From assembly GCF_029577735.1 (NCBI RefSeq), contig NZ_JARQTO010000002.1, positions 186,001-250,000 of the forward strand: a stretch of DNA of 64,000 nt. The letters are read 5' to 3'. Below, one piece after another: positions 52,432 to 61,035 of this stretch. The position numbers and the translations under genes are program-made. The notes under the pieces were generated by a model. The model was not told where the DNA came from. It saw nothing but the letters and a program-made list of their open reading frames with translations, and searched no databases. Within the stretch, counting starts at the first letter, position 1; every line of letters begins with the position of its first letter. The DNA comes from Exercitatus varius. Lineage in GTDB: Bacteria; Pseudomonadota; Gammaproteobacteria; Enterobacterales; Pasteurellaceae.

Positions 52432-53601
52432 ATGGAACAACGGAAGCATAATCATCCTGTCATTGCTTTGGTCGCCGGTGAAGTGTCGGGCGATATTCTG
52501 GGCGCCGGTTTAATCCGCGAACTGAAAAACATTTACCCGAATGCGCGATTTATTGGCATTGCGGGACAACAAATGCTGGCGCAGGGCTGTGAAACTTTAG
52601 TGGATATGGAAGAAATCGCCGTGATGGGGCTGGCGGAAGTGGTGAAACACCTGCCGCGGCTACTAAAAATCCGCAAGCTGACGGTTGAACGTATGCTGGC
52701 GGAAAAGCCCGATATTTTCATCGGCATTGATGCGCCGGATTTTAACCTTTATGTGGAAGGCAAACTGAAAGCGCAGGGAATTAAAACCATTCATTACGTC
52801 AGCCCGTCCGTTTGGGCGTGGCGTCAGAAACGGGTTTTCAAGATTGCCAAAGCCACTAATCTGGTGCTGGCGTTTTTGCCTTTCGAAAAAGCCTTTTACG
52901 ACCGTTTCAACGTGCCTTGCCGTTTTATCGGACACACCATGGCGGATGCCGTTCCGCTGCAACCTAATCGCTCGGAAGCTTGCGAACAGCTGGGTTTAGA
53001 CGCCGGCGGACGTTATGTGGCAATTTTAGCGGGCAGCCGCAGTTCGGAAGTGGAATTCCTGGCGGAACCTTTTTTGCGAACCGCGCAACTGCTGAAAAAT
53101 ACGCATCCCGATATTCAGTTCTTGGTGCCGTTGATTAACAAAAAGCGCCGTCGCCAGTTTGAAGCCGTGAAAGCGCGGGTGGCGCCCGATTTGCCTTTGA
53201 TTTTATTGAATGGACAGGCGCGTCAGGCAATGATTGCGGCGGACGCGACGTTGCTGGCATCGGGGACGGCGGCATTGGAATGCATGTTGTGTAAATCACC
53301 GATGGTGGTAGGATACCGCATGAAACCGTTCACTTATTTTTTAGCCAAACGTCTGGTGAAAACGGATTACGTTTCGCTGCCGAATTTATTGGCGAATGAA
53401 ATGTTGGTGCCGGAAATGATTCAGGATGATTGCACCCCGCAGAAATTAGCGCAGAAAATGGAAGCTTATTTGGGAGAAAGTGCGGTCAAAAATCGAGAAG
53501 TTTTGATCCGGCGTTTCACCGAATTGCATCGTCAAATCCGTTGTAACGCCGATAAACAGGCGGCACAGGCGGTGGCGGATGTGCTGAACGGCACGATTTA
53601 A
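52432..53601 (+). CDS. lpxB: Lipid A disaccharide synthase LpxB
   Basis: GT19 glycosyltransferase joining UDP-diacyl-GlcN and lipid X at the membrane. Visible are VAGEVSGDILGAGLIREL, DAPDFNLYVEGKLK, HYVSPSVWAWRQKRV and LLASGTAALECMLCKSPMVVGYRM. 389 residues, normal. A USS near the 3' end (53478-53486) encodes Ser-Ala-Val-Lys-Asn. Confidence 0.97.
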   Translation: MEQRKHNHPVIALVAGEVSGDILGAGLIRELKNIYPNARFIGIAGQQMLAQGCETLVDMEEIAVMGLAEVVKHLPRLLKIRKLTVERMLAEKPDIFIGIDAPDFNLYVEGKLKAQGIKTIHYVSPSVWAWRQKRVFKIAKATNLVLAFLPFEKAFYDRFNVPCRFIGHTMADAVPLQPNRSEACEQLGLDAGGRYVAILAGSRSSEVEFLAEPFLRTAQLLKNTHPDIQFLVPLINKKRRRQFEAVKARVAPDLPLILLNGQARQAMIAADATLLASGTAALECMLCKSPMVVGYRMKPFTYFLAKRLVKTDYVSLPNLLANEMLVPEMIQDDCTPQKLAQKMEAYLGESAVKNREVLIRRFTELHRQIRCNADKQAAQAVADVLNGTI

Positions 53602-53615
53602 AACGGAGAAGCAAT

Positions 53616-54218
53616 ATGGCGGAATTTGAATATCCGCAGGGATATGAACTGATTGCGGGCGTCGACGAAGTGGGGCGCGGACCGCTAGTGGGCGCCGTGG
53701 TGACGGCGGCGGTTATTTTGGATCCGAACAATCCTATTGCAGGGCTGGCGGACAGCAAAAAACTGAGTGAAAAAAAACGGCTTGCTTTAGCGGCAGAAAT
53801 TAAGGAAAAAGCGCTGGCATGGGCGTTGGGACGAGCGGAAGCGGAAGAAATCGACAAACTGAATATTTTGCACGCCACCATGCTTGCCATGCAGCGGGCG
53901 GTAAAATCGCTTAAAATTTCACCGCACTTGGTGTTGGTGGACGGCAATCGCGTGCCGGAACTGGATATGCCGGCGCAGGCGATTATCAAAGGCGACGGCA
54001 AAGTAGCGGAAATCAGCGCGGCTTCTATTCTTGCCAAAGTGGCGCGAGATCAGGAAATGGAAGCGCTGGATAAACGGTTTCCCCAATACGAATTCGCCAA
54101 GCACAAGGGTTATCCTACCAAAGCTCATCTGGAAAAGCTGGCGCAATTCGGCGCGTTGCCGCAACATCGCCGCAGTTTCGCGCCGGTTCGGAAAGCGATT
54201 GAACAATCCAACGAATAA
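53616..54218 (+). CDS. rnhB: Ribonuclease HII
   Basis: Removes ribonucleotides embedded in DNA. The active-site acidic residues are in AGVDEVGRGPLVGAVVTAAV and in VLVDGN, with DSKKLSEKKR and the C-terminal KHKGYPTKAHLEKL motif. 200 residues. It starts 14 bases after lpxB. Confidence 0.96.
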   Translation: MAEFEYPQGYELIAGVDEVGRGPLVGAVVTAAVILDPNNPIAGLADSKKLSEKKRLALAAEIKEKALAWALGRAEAEEIDKLNILHATMLAMQRAVKSLKISPHLVLVDGNRVPELDMPAQAIIKGDGKVAEISAASILAKVARDQEMEALDKRFPQYEFAKHKGYPTKAHLEKLAQFGALPQHRRSFAPVRKAIEQSNE

Positions 54219-54239
54219 ACTGTAAAAATAAGGAAAAAT

Positions 54240-54833
54240 ATGACCGCACTTGCTCAAAATAAAACGTTAAAAATCGGCTTGGTTTCCGTATCGGATCGCG
54301 CTTCACAAGGCGTTTATGCGGATCAGGGCATTCCCGAGCTGCAGAAATGGCTGGAAGCGGCATTGACGGAGGAATTTGCAGTGGAAACGCGATTAATTCC
54401 CGATGAACAGGCGAAAATCGAGCAAACGCTGATCGAATTGGTGGACGAACGGCAATGTCATTTAGTGTTAACCACCGGCGGCACCGGGCCGGCGAAACGG
54501 GACGTGACGCCGGATGCCACATTGGCGATTGCGGATCGCGAAATGCCGGGATTCGGCGAACAGATGCGTCAAATCAGCCTGCATTTTGTGCCGACCGCCA
54601 TTTTATCCCGTCAAGTGGGCGCGATTCGCAAAAACACTCTGATTTTAAATCTGCCGGGGCAACCGAAGGCCATTAAGGAAACCTTGGAAGGCGTAAAAGA
54701 TGCCGACGGCAACACGCTGGTGAAAGGAATTTTTGCCGCCGTGCCTTACTGCCTGCAACTGATTGACGGCATTTATATCGACACCAAACCTGAAGTGATT
54801 GAAAGCTTCAGACCGAAATTCGCCCGCCGTTAA
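54240..54833 (+). CDS. mog: Molybdopterin adenylyltransferase Mog
   Basis: Adenylylates molybdopterin before molybdate insertion. It follows E. coli Mog closely: LVSVSDRASQGVYADQGIP, TTGGTGPAKRDVTPDATLAIADREMPGFGEQMRQ and LNLPGQPKAIKETLEGV. 197 residues. Its start codon overlaps a USS (54243-54251), so the protein begins Met-Thr-Ala-Leu. It supplies cofactor to the molybdoenzymes at 20865-27177. Confidence 0.95.
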   Translation: MTALAQNKTLKIGLVSVSDRASQGVYADQGIPELQKWLEAALTEEFAVETRLIPDEQAKIEQTLIELVDERQCHLVLTTGGTGPAKRDVTPDATLAIADREMPGFGEQMRQISLHFVPTAILSRQVGAIRKNTLILNLPGQPKAIKETLEGVKDADGNTLVKGIFAAVPYCLQLIDGIYIDTKPEVIESFRPKFARR

Positions 54834-54883
54834 AGTGCGGGAGAAATTTACGTTGTTTTTCAACCTGTCAGAAGGAAAGAGAG

Positions 54884-55222
54884 ATGAAAAAAATTGAAGC
54901 CATTATAAAGCCGTTTAAACTGGATGATGTCCGAGAAGCCTTGTCCGATATCGGCATCACCGGCATGACGGTAACGGAAGTCCGCGGTTTCGGGCGCCAG
55001 AAAGGGCACACGGAACTGTATCGCGGCGCGGAATACATGGTGGACTTTCTGCCGAAAGTCAAGGTGGAAATCATCATTGCGGACGAGCAGCTGGATCAAT
55101 GTATCGAAACCATTATTGACACGGCGCAAACCGGTAAAATTGGCGACGGTAAAATCTTCGTGTATGATGTGGAACGCGTCATTCGGATTCGCACCGGCGA
55201 AGAAAACGAAGAAGCAATTTAA
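54884..55222 (+). CDS. glnB: Nitrogen regulatory protein P-II
   Basis: Trimeric signal protein that senses 2-oxoglutarate and glutamine. The T-loop with the uridylylated Tyr51 is intact (RGAEYMVDFLPKVKVE), as are TVTEVRGFGRQKGHTE and the C-terminal GKIFVYDVERVIRIRTGE. 112 residues, exact family length, so it should be a functional PII. Confidence 0.97.
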   Translation: MKKIEAIIKPFKLDDVREALSDIGITGMTVTEVRGFGRQKGHTELYRGAEYMVDFLPKVKVEIIIADEQLDQCIETIIDTAQTGKIGDGKIFVYDVERVIRIRTGEENEEAI

Positions 55223-55245
55223 TCATACATTTTATAAACGGGAAC

Positions 55246-55620
55246 ATGATGATGAAAAAACTTTTTGTTTTATTGGGGGTTTTTGCCTTTGCTATGACGG
55301 CTTGTGACGGCGGTTCCAATGTGAAAGCCGAAATGGCGCAAATGTCGGTCGCCGTGAATAAGTTAAGCGACGCCGCTTCCGCTCAGGAATTCCATCAGGC
55401 GGCGGCAAGTTTACGCGAGGCGTCCGTTCTGTCTATGAATAAAAAACCGTCAAAAATAAAAACCGACGAAGAATTCAAGGATTATCAGGCGGGAATGCAA
55501 CAATTCATTGAAGCGTTGGACCGAGCGGATAAATTGGCGGATGAGAATTTGGACGAAGCGAAAAAAGCCACGCAGCGCCTGTTCGAACTGAAAGCCGAAT
55601 ATCACAGATTATATAAATAA
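55246..55620 (+). CDS. cybC: Cytochrome b562-family protein with lipoprotein signal
   Basis: Small exported protein aligning with cytochrome b562 along its four-helix bundle. The expected heme ligands are present: a Met in the first helix (VKAEMAQM) and a His near the C-terminus (LKAEYHRLYK, compare RNAYHQKYR in E. coli). The signal ends with a lipobox-like Met-Thr-Ala-Cys (Cys20) followed by Asp, so it may be anchored in the inner membrane, unlike soluble E. coli b562. Any of three consecutive ATGs could be the start. It has no functional link to glnB. Confidence 0.75.
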   Translation: MMMKKLFVLLGVFAFAMTACDGGSNVKAEMAQMSVAVNKLSDAASAQEFHQAAASLREASVLSMNKKPSKIKTDEEFKDYQAGMQQFIEALDRADKLADENLDEAKKATQRLFELKAEYHRLYK

Positions 55621-55635
55621 CCCAACCTTTTTATG

Positions 55636-55668
55636 AACCGCACCGATTGAAAAGTGCGGTTAATTTTT
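55636..55668 (+). terminator. USS-containing hairpin after the b562-like gene
   Basis: AACCGCAC (55636-55643) pairs with GTGCGGTT (55654-55661), followed by AATTTTT. The right arm is a USS (55652-55660). It ends 16 bases before the next ATG. Confidence 0.6.
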
Positions 55669-55683
55669 GCGGAGTTTTTTTTG

Positions 55684-56736
55684 ATGACAAAGCCCTCTTC
55701 ATTGCTGTTTTATCTGGTTGCCATGGCGTCGCTGGTCATTATTTTTGCCGGCATTAAGCTATCAGCGGAAATCGTGGTGCAGTTTTTATTGGCCTTATTT
55801 ATTTCGATTATTTGTTCTCCGATAATCAAATTTATGACAAGCCGGCGGGTGCCGCACTGGCTGGCGATTACGCTGCTGTTCGTGCTGATTTCTTTGATAT
55901 TTTTCTTCCTGATTGGATTGATTAACGGCACGGTGCGGGAATTCAGCCAATCTATGCCGCAATATCGGGAATTAATGCTGGAACGACTTCATGCCGTTCA
56001 GGCGTTGGCGGCGCGGTTTCGCATTCCTTTTGATTTTGACGCTTCCCGCATTCAGCAGCAGTTCGACCCGAATGTACTGATGAATTTTGCCAGCCGTTTA
56101 TTGCTGAACTTTTCCAATGTGGTATCGAATGCTTTTGTGCTGATTTTAGTGGTGGTTTTTATGTTGCTGGAAGCGCCTACGGCAAAACGCAAGCTGGCGG
56201 TCGCTTTCAGTAGCAATCAGCGTGAACAGAATCGGGAAGAGCAACATCTGGATCGCGTGCTGCAGGGAATTATCAGCTATTTGGGCGTGAAAACGCTGGT
56301 CAGTGCGCTGACCGGGTTTTGCGTCTGGATATTGCTTGAATTGATGGGCGTGCAGTATGCGGTGTTGTGGGCGACATTGAGTTTCCTGTTAAACTATATT
56401 CCCAATATCGGTTCCATTATTGCCGCCATGCCGATTATTGTGCAGGCGTTGTTGCTGAACGGTTTTTCCGTGGGATTTGCCGTAGCGGTCGGCGTAATTG
56501 CGATTAATATGGTAATCGGCAACGTACTGGAACCTAAATTAATGGGCAAGAAATTAGGGTTGTCCACTTTGGTGGTGTTTCTTTCCCTTTTATTTTGGGG
56601 ATGGCTGTTGGGAACCGTCGGCATGTTGCTGTCGGTGCCGTTAACCATGGCGTGCAAAATTGCTTTGGAAGCCAGTCCGAATACGTCACGTTATGCGGTG
56701 TTGCTGGGCGATGAAGTGCCGAACGAGAAAGAATAA
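55684..56736 (+). CDS. tqsA: AI-2E-family transporter (TqsA-like)
   Basis: Polytopic inner-membrane protein of the AI-2E/PerM family, close to E. coli TqsA, proposed to export autoinducer-2. It has about seven or eight hydrophobic segments, the FLLNYIPNIGSIIAAMPIIVQ motif and the C-terminal NVLEPKLMGKKLGLSTLVVFLSLLFWGWLLG block. I use the ATG at 55684 (350 residues). Other members move sodium or different solutes, so the substrate is not certain. Confidence 0.85.
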   Translation: MTKPSSLLFYLVAMASLVIIFAGIKLSAEIVVQFLLALFISIICSPIIKFMTSRRVPHWLAITLLFVLISLIFFFLIGLINGTVREFSQSMPQYRELMLERLHAVQALAARFRIPFDFDASRIQQQFDPNVLMNFASRLLLNFSNVVSNAFVLILVVVFMLLEAPTAKRKLAVAFSSNQREQNREEQHLDRVLQGIISYLGVKTLVSALTGFCVWILLELMGVQYAVLWATLSFLLNYIPNIGSIIAAMPIIVQALLLNGFSVGFAVAVGVIAINMVIGNVLEPKLMGKKLGLSTLVVFLSLLFWGWLLGTVGMLLSVPLTMACKIALEASPNTSRYAVLLGDEVPNEKE

Positions 56737-56739
56737 GAA

Positions 56740-56768
56740 AAAACGCTGAATTCCGGATTCAGCGTTTT
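56740..56768. terminator. Bidirectional terminator between tqsA and dsbB
   Basis: AAAACGCTGAAT (56740-56751) and ATTCAGCGTTTT (56757-56768) form a perfect 12-bp stem with a 5-base loop. It serves the convergent tqsA (+) and dsbB (-). Confidence 0.88.
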
Positions 56769-56778
56769 GTTTAAGCGG

Positions 56779-57315
56779 TTAACGAAAAATGTCGCGATTT
56801 TTGACCGCACTTTTCTTCAATTGGCTGAGAAAAATTAAGCCTAACGCGACGGTGTAAAAGCCGAAAATGAAAACCAGCCATTGCGGCATGGTGAAGCTCA
56901 TGAAAGTCCAGTTAATTTCACTGCATAGTCCGGTCGGATGGAAGAGCGCCGGGAACCATTTATCCAACGGAAGCGTTTCGGGAAACTGGACGAACATCGG
57001 GCATTGATCCCAGGGATTGGGGTGCAGTTGATAACCTACATGTTTGATGGAAAAGAGCAATCCTTTAATTGCTCCCCATAAGCCGACGGCGAGAGCAAGT
57101 AAACGGAAAATGAAAAACCGAGGCGCAATGAAACCGATAATCCCGGCGAAGGCCACGCCGAATAGGGCAACCCGTTCGTAAACGCACATGACGCATGGGT
57201 TGAGTTTTAAACCGTATTGGAAATAAAGTGCGGTCAATTCCAGACAGATTGCTGATACGAATAACAGCAACCAGGATGATCGCCCCGTTGAAATACGTTT
57301 TAAATAACCGAACAT
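56779..57315 (-). CDS. dsbB: Disulfide bond formation protein DsbB
   Basis: Inner-membrane quinone reductase that reoxidises DsbA. Four hydrophobic helices carry the two essential Cys pairs: NPCVMCVYER, and the pair DQCPMF / GLCSE in the second periplasmic loop. 178 residues. The last residues (Lys-Lys-Ser-Ala-Val-Lys-Asn-Arg) are encoded by an extended USS (56804-56812), and another USS (57226-57234) lies inside. It follows nhaB by 16 bases, as in E. coli. Confidence 0.95.
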   Translation of the reverse strand: MFGYLKRISTGRSSWLLLFVSAICLELTALYFQYGLKLNPCVMCVYERVALFGVAFAGIIGFIAPRFFIFRLLALAVGLWGAIKGLLFSIKHVGYQLHPNPWDQCPMFVQFPETLPLDKWFPALFHPTGLCSEINWTFMSFTMPQWLVFIFGFYTVALGLIFLSQLKKSAVKNRDIFR

Positions 57316-57331
57316 TACGCCTCCTTTTTAA

Positions 57332-58900
57332 TTAGTGACCGAGAACCGAATTTACCGGAATATGCGGCGATGAAATTAATCCGACTTGCGTCAGCCATTG
57401 CGTCATGCCGGGCAGGACGAATTCTACCGCCAGTAAACCCACAAGGCTTAATACGATAGTGTAAGGCAACGCCATATAGACCATGCGTCCGTAAGACAAC
57501 CGAATTAACGGCGCGATGGACGACGTCAGCAGGAACAGAAACGCCGCCTGACCGTTTGGTGTCGCCACGGACGGTAAATTGGTACCGGTATTGATTGCTA
57601 CGGAAATCATTTCAAATTGATAAGGTGAAATCGCACCTTCCGTTAATGCATTTTTCGCTTCGTTAATATAAACGGTCGCCACAAAAACGTTGTCGGAAAT
57701 GGAAGATAATAATCCGTTGAAAATATAGAACAACACTAACTGGGTGGATTCGGAAGCATTCAGAACATAACTGATAACCGGTGCGAATAAGTGCTGATCA
57801 ATAATTACGGCCACTACGGAAAAGAATACCACCAATAAGGAGAGGAACGGTAAACTTTCCTGGAAGGCTCTGCCGATTGCGTGTTCGTCCGTAATACCGC
57901 AATAAGCCGTAGTGAGGATAATTACGGTTAAACCGATTAGACCTACGGAAGCCAAATGGAATGCCAAGCCGAGAATTAACCAGATACCGACGAAAGCCTG
58001 TACGCCTAATTTGACGCGATCCTGCGTAGTCATTTGCGCTTCGTGGGCACGGTCGAATTTCGCCAAAACCCCCCATACTTTACGCGGCAGTTTTTCACCG
58101 TAGCCGAATAAACGGAATCGCTCTACAATGATACAGGTCAGTATTCCGGAGATTAATGTCAACACCGTGACAGGCGACATACGGAAGAAGAATTCTTTAA
58201 ATCCCCAACCCGCCTGTTCGGCGATAATCAGATTTTGCGGTTCGCCGACTAATGTCATCACGCCGCCCAATGCGGTACCCACCGCCGCATGCATCATCAG
58301 ACTACGCAGAAATGCGCGGAATTGTTCCAGGGTTTCCATGTTTTGCTTGATTTTGGCATCATTGCTGATATCGGACGGATCATTAAAGTTGCCGCCGGAC
58401 GCCACTTTATGGTAAACACCGTAGAAACCCATTGCCACACTGATGATTACGGCAATTACGGTTAATGCGTCCAGGAAGGCGGAAAGAAATGCGGCGGTTA
58501 CACAGAACGCCAATGACAGCGCGAGTTTAGAGCGGATTTGCAGTAATAATTTGGTAAAGGCATAAAGCAACAATTGCTTCATGAAGTAGATACCCGCCAC
58601 CATGAACATTAACAGCAGAATCACTTCGAAATTCGCTAAAAGTTCCGATTTAACGTGTTCGGGGCTGGTCATTCCGATAGTTACCGCTTCTAACGCCAGC
58701 ATCCCGCCGGGTTGCAACGGATAGCATTTTAATGCCATAACCAGAGTAAAGATGAATTCCGCTACCAGCAACCAACCGGCGGTAAACGGATGAAACCAAA
58801 AGATAAAAGGATTAACAATTAAAAAAGCGCCGATTGTGACTTTATACCAGTTCGGGCTATTCCCTAAAAAGTTATTCATAAACGCTTGAATGTATTTCAT
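57332..58900 (-). CDS. nhaB: Na+/H+ antiporter NhaB
   Basis: Electrogenic sodium/proton antiporter in the inner membrane, about 12 hydrophobic segments over 522 residues, near the E. coli length. It opens with the NhaB-type NNFLGNSPNWYKVTIGAFLIVNP and has VGEPQNLIIAEQAGWGFKEF. The nhaB-dsbB pair divergent from fadR repeats the E. coli arrangement. Confidence 0.95.
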   Translation of the reverse strand: MKYIQAFMNNFLGNSPNWYKVTIGAFLIVNPFIFWFHPFTAGWLLVAEFIFTLVMALKCYPLQPGGMLALEAVTIGMTSPEHVKSELLANFEVILLLMFMVAGIYFMKQLLLYAFTKLLLQIRSKLALSLAFCVTAAFLSAFLDALTVIAVIISVAMGFYGVYHKVASGGNFNDPSDISNDAKIKQNMETLEQFRAFLRSLMMHAAVGTALGGVMTLVGEPQNLIIAEQAGWGFKEFFFRMSPVTVLTLISGILTCIIVERFRLFGYGEKLPRKVWGVLAKFDRAHEAQMTTQDRVKLGVQAFVGIWLILGLAFHLASVGLIGLTVIILTTAYCGITDEHAIGRAFQESLPFLSLLVVFFSVVAVIIDQHLFAPVISYVLNASESTQLVLFYIFNGLLSSISDNVFVATVYINEAKNALTEGAISPYQFEMISVAINTGTNLPSVATPNGQAAFLFLLTSSIAPLIRLSYGRMVYMALPYTIVLSLVGLLAVEFVLPGMTQWLTQVGLISSPHIPVNSVLGH

Positions 58901-58936
58901 CTGTTTGTCCTTAGGAAAATATAGCTTTCATTGTCC

Positions 58937-58991
58937 TACTGTTTTGTGGATAATAGGCTTACTGTTTTACAGGTAATTACCCAAAATTACC
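58937..58991. promoter_or_regulatory. Repeats in the nhaB-fadR divergent gap
   Basis: GGTAATT (58972-58978) and AATTACC (58985-58991) form an inverted repeat with a 6-base spacer. TACTGTTTT occurs twice in direct repeat, 23 bases apart (58937 and 58960). The spacing suggests protein binding between the two divergent starts. It is not a clear FadR consensus; the factor is unknown. Confidence 0.35.
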
Positions 58992-59049
58992 AGTAAAAAT
59001 TTAATTTATTCTTTTAATTTTTTTGATTTTAAATTTTCCCTTGATATTT

Positions 59050-59775
59050 ATGAACGATTTTGCATCCATTCTAAAAGCGCGCAGTCCTGCGGCGCTTGCC
59101 GAAGAATATATTATCAAGAGTATTTGGAATAATACTTTTCCACCCGGCACAGACTTACCGGCTGAACGGGATTTGGCTGAAAAAATAGGGGTTACTCGGA
59201 CAACATTGCGTGAAGTTTTGCAACGTTTGGCTCGTGACGGTTGGCTGCATATTCAACACGGCAAACCGACTCGAGTAAATAACGTCTGGGAAACGTCCGG
59301 GTTGAATATTATCGAAGTCTTGATTCGTTTGGACAGCGTACAATCACCGCTGTTAATCGCTAATGTGCTCTCCGCCCGTACCAATCTGGCGACTATTTAT
59401 ATGCCGCGCGCTTTTAAGTACTTTCCTGCGGAATCGTTTGCGTTGTTTGACAAGCTGGATTCTTTAGAAGATACCGCCGAAGCTTACATTGCATTCGATT
59501 ACAAAGTTTACCGCGATTTAACTTTCATTTCTAAAAATCCGATTTACGGCTTAGTGTTAAATAGTTTGCGCAATCTGTATATGCGGGTTGGCACTCTGTA
59601 TTTTTCCAATGCCAAAGCGCGCGCTTTAGCCATGAAATTTTACAAAGAATTGGTGGCGTTGGCGAAAACCGAGCAATTTGAGGTGATTCCCGCCTTAATT
59701 CGTCAATACGGTAAAGAAAGCGGCGTACTTTATGCAGAAATTCAAGACGATATGACATTGTTAATGAACAAATAA
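59050..59775 (+). CDS. fadR: Fatty-acid regulator FadR
   Basis: GntR-family regulator that senses long-chain acyl-CoA, repressing fatty acid uptake and use and often activating unsaturated fatty acid synthesis. The N-terminal winged helix (PAALAEEYIIKSIWNNTFPPGTDLPAERDLAEKIGVTRTTLREVLQRL) is followed by the acyl-CoA-binding C-terminal domain. I start at the ATG at 59050 (241 residues). A likely target lies in this window upstream of fadL. Confidence 0.95.
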   Translation: MNDFASILKARSPAALAEEYIIKSIWNNTFPPGTDLPAERDLAEKIGVTRTTLREVLQRLARDGWLHIQHGKPTRVNNVWETSGLNIIEVLIRLDSVQSPLLIANVLSARTNLATIYMPRAFKYFPAESFALFDKLDSLEDTAEAYIAFDYKVYRDLTFISKNPIYGLVLNSLRNLYMRVGTLYFSNAKARALAMKFYKELVALAKTEQFEVIPALIRQYGKESGVLYAEIQDDMTLLMNK

Positions 59776-59810
59776 AAAACCGGTCGCTCATTTGTATGCC
59801 GATTCGGTCT

Positions 59811-60173
59811 TTAGCGGGAACAGCCGCCGCGTTCAATAATAATGCCGACGTTGCGGGCTTGCTTTACCGCTTCGGGCTTGCTTAATTTCAGTCGCAACCA
59901 GGAAATCCGGAATCGTTGTTGAAGCTGTTCCGCCACTTCGTTTGCGACGCGTTCGATTAATAGAAAGGGTTTGGATTGCACATAGTTGATGATGAATTCA
60001 CTGACTTCCGCATAGTTCAGACAGTCGGCGACATCATCGGTTTCCGCCGCTTTTCGGCTGTCCCACGCCATTTCAAGATCAAAAACCAAACGTTGTTTAA
60101 TCCGTTGTTCCCAATCATATACGCCGATTTGGGCTAAAACGGTGAGTTCTTCAATAAAAATGCGATCGTTCAT
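59811..60173 (-). CDS. folB: Dihydroneopterin aldolase FolB
   Basis: Folate-pathway aldolase that releases glycolaldehyde from dihydroneopterin. The conserved Glu in VYDWEQRIKQRL and Lys in LKLSKPEAVKQARNVGIIIER are present. 120 residues from the ATG at 60173; a longer start would run into the divergent promoter region. Divergent from plsY, as in E. coli. Confidence 0.93.
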   Translation of the reverse strand: MNDRIFIEELTVLAQIGVYDWEQRIKQRLVFDLEMAWDSRKAAETDDVADCLNYAEVSEFIINYVQSKPFLLIERVANEVAEQLQQRFRISWLRLKLSKPEAVKQARNVGIIIERGGCSR

Positions 60174-60200
60174 CTTGTTGCTTAGAAATTCATGAAAAAT

Positions 60201-60221
60201 TTGGTAGGCGTATGCTACCAA
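60201..60221. promoter_or_regulatory. Inverted repeat in the folB-plsY gap
   Basis: TTGGTAG (60201-60207) and CTACCAA (60215-60221) are perfect inverted copies around 7 bases, midway between the divergent starts. It could be an operator or a hairpin; no regulator is recognised. Confidence 0.35.
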
Positions 60222-60275
60222 GTTTGGATACAATAAACAAAATTATTCTTCATCTTACAGGAATCATTCGTCATT

Positions 60276-60878
60276 ATGAGCCTTTTCGCCCTTTGTTATA
60301 TGTTTGCCGCTTATTTACTGGGCTCTATTTCCAGCGCGGTCATTGTTTGTCGTCTTGCCGGCTTGCCGGATCCCCGCCAGTACGGTTCGCATAATCCGGG
60401 AGCGACCAATGTGCTACGCATCGGCGGACGTTGGGCGGCGCTTGCCGTATTCGTTTTCGATGTATTAAAAGGCATGATTCCCGTCTGGTGCGGTTATTAT
60501 TTGGGGTTGACTCAGTTCGAATTGGGCATGGTGGCGTTGGGTGCCTGTCTCGGTCATATTTTTCCGATTTTCTTTAAATTTAAGGGCGGTAAAGGCGTGG
60601 CTACCGCATTTGGCGCCATCGCGCCCATTGGTTGGGGCGTCTTAGTTACCATGTTAGGCACCTGGGTTTTGGTATTTGTGATTAGCGGGTATTCTTCTTT
60701 AAGCGCGGTGATTTCCGCTTTACTCGTTCCGTTATATGTCTGGTGGTTCCGACCTGAATTTACTTTTCCCGTTGCGCTTGTTTGTTGTCTGCTTATCTAT
60801 CGACACCACGAGAATATTCAACGTCTTTGGCGCGGTCAGGAAGATCGCATCTGGGGCAAAAAATCCGACGAAAAATAA
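60276..60878 (+). CDS. plsY: Glycerol-3-phosphate acyltransferase PlsY
   Basis: Inner-membrane enzyme that uses acyl-phosphate to acylate glycerol-3-phosphate at position 1, the first phospholipid step. Its motifs are GSISSAVIVCRLAGLPDPR, GSHNPGATNVLRIGG and FKFKGGKGVATAFGA. 200 residues with five or more hydrophobic segments. The neighbour folB matches the E. coli order. Confidence 0.95.
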   Translation: MSLFALCYMFAAYLLGSISSAVIVCRLAGLPDPRQYGSHNPGATNVLRIGGRWAALAVFVFDVLKGMIPVWCGYYLGLTQFELGMVALGACLGHIFPIFFKFKGGKGVATAFGAIAPIGWGVLVTMLGTWVLVFVISGYSSLSAVISALLVPLYVWWFRPEFTFPVALVCCLLIYRHHENIQRLWRGQEDRIWGKKSDEK

Positions 60879-61035
60879 GCGAAAATTCGCCCGCACTTTT
60901 GCGGTTTATCGCAGTTTTTACATTCACGAATGCCTGAAATAAAGCGGAAGCGTGTTTATTTTCCGTGTTTTATGCTTTTTACGACGCACGCGTTTTTAAT
61001 TACGTTTTAGTTGATCACTACATACGTACAGAATG

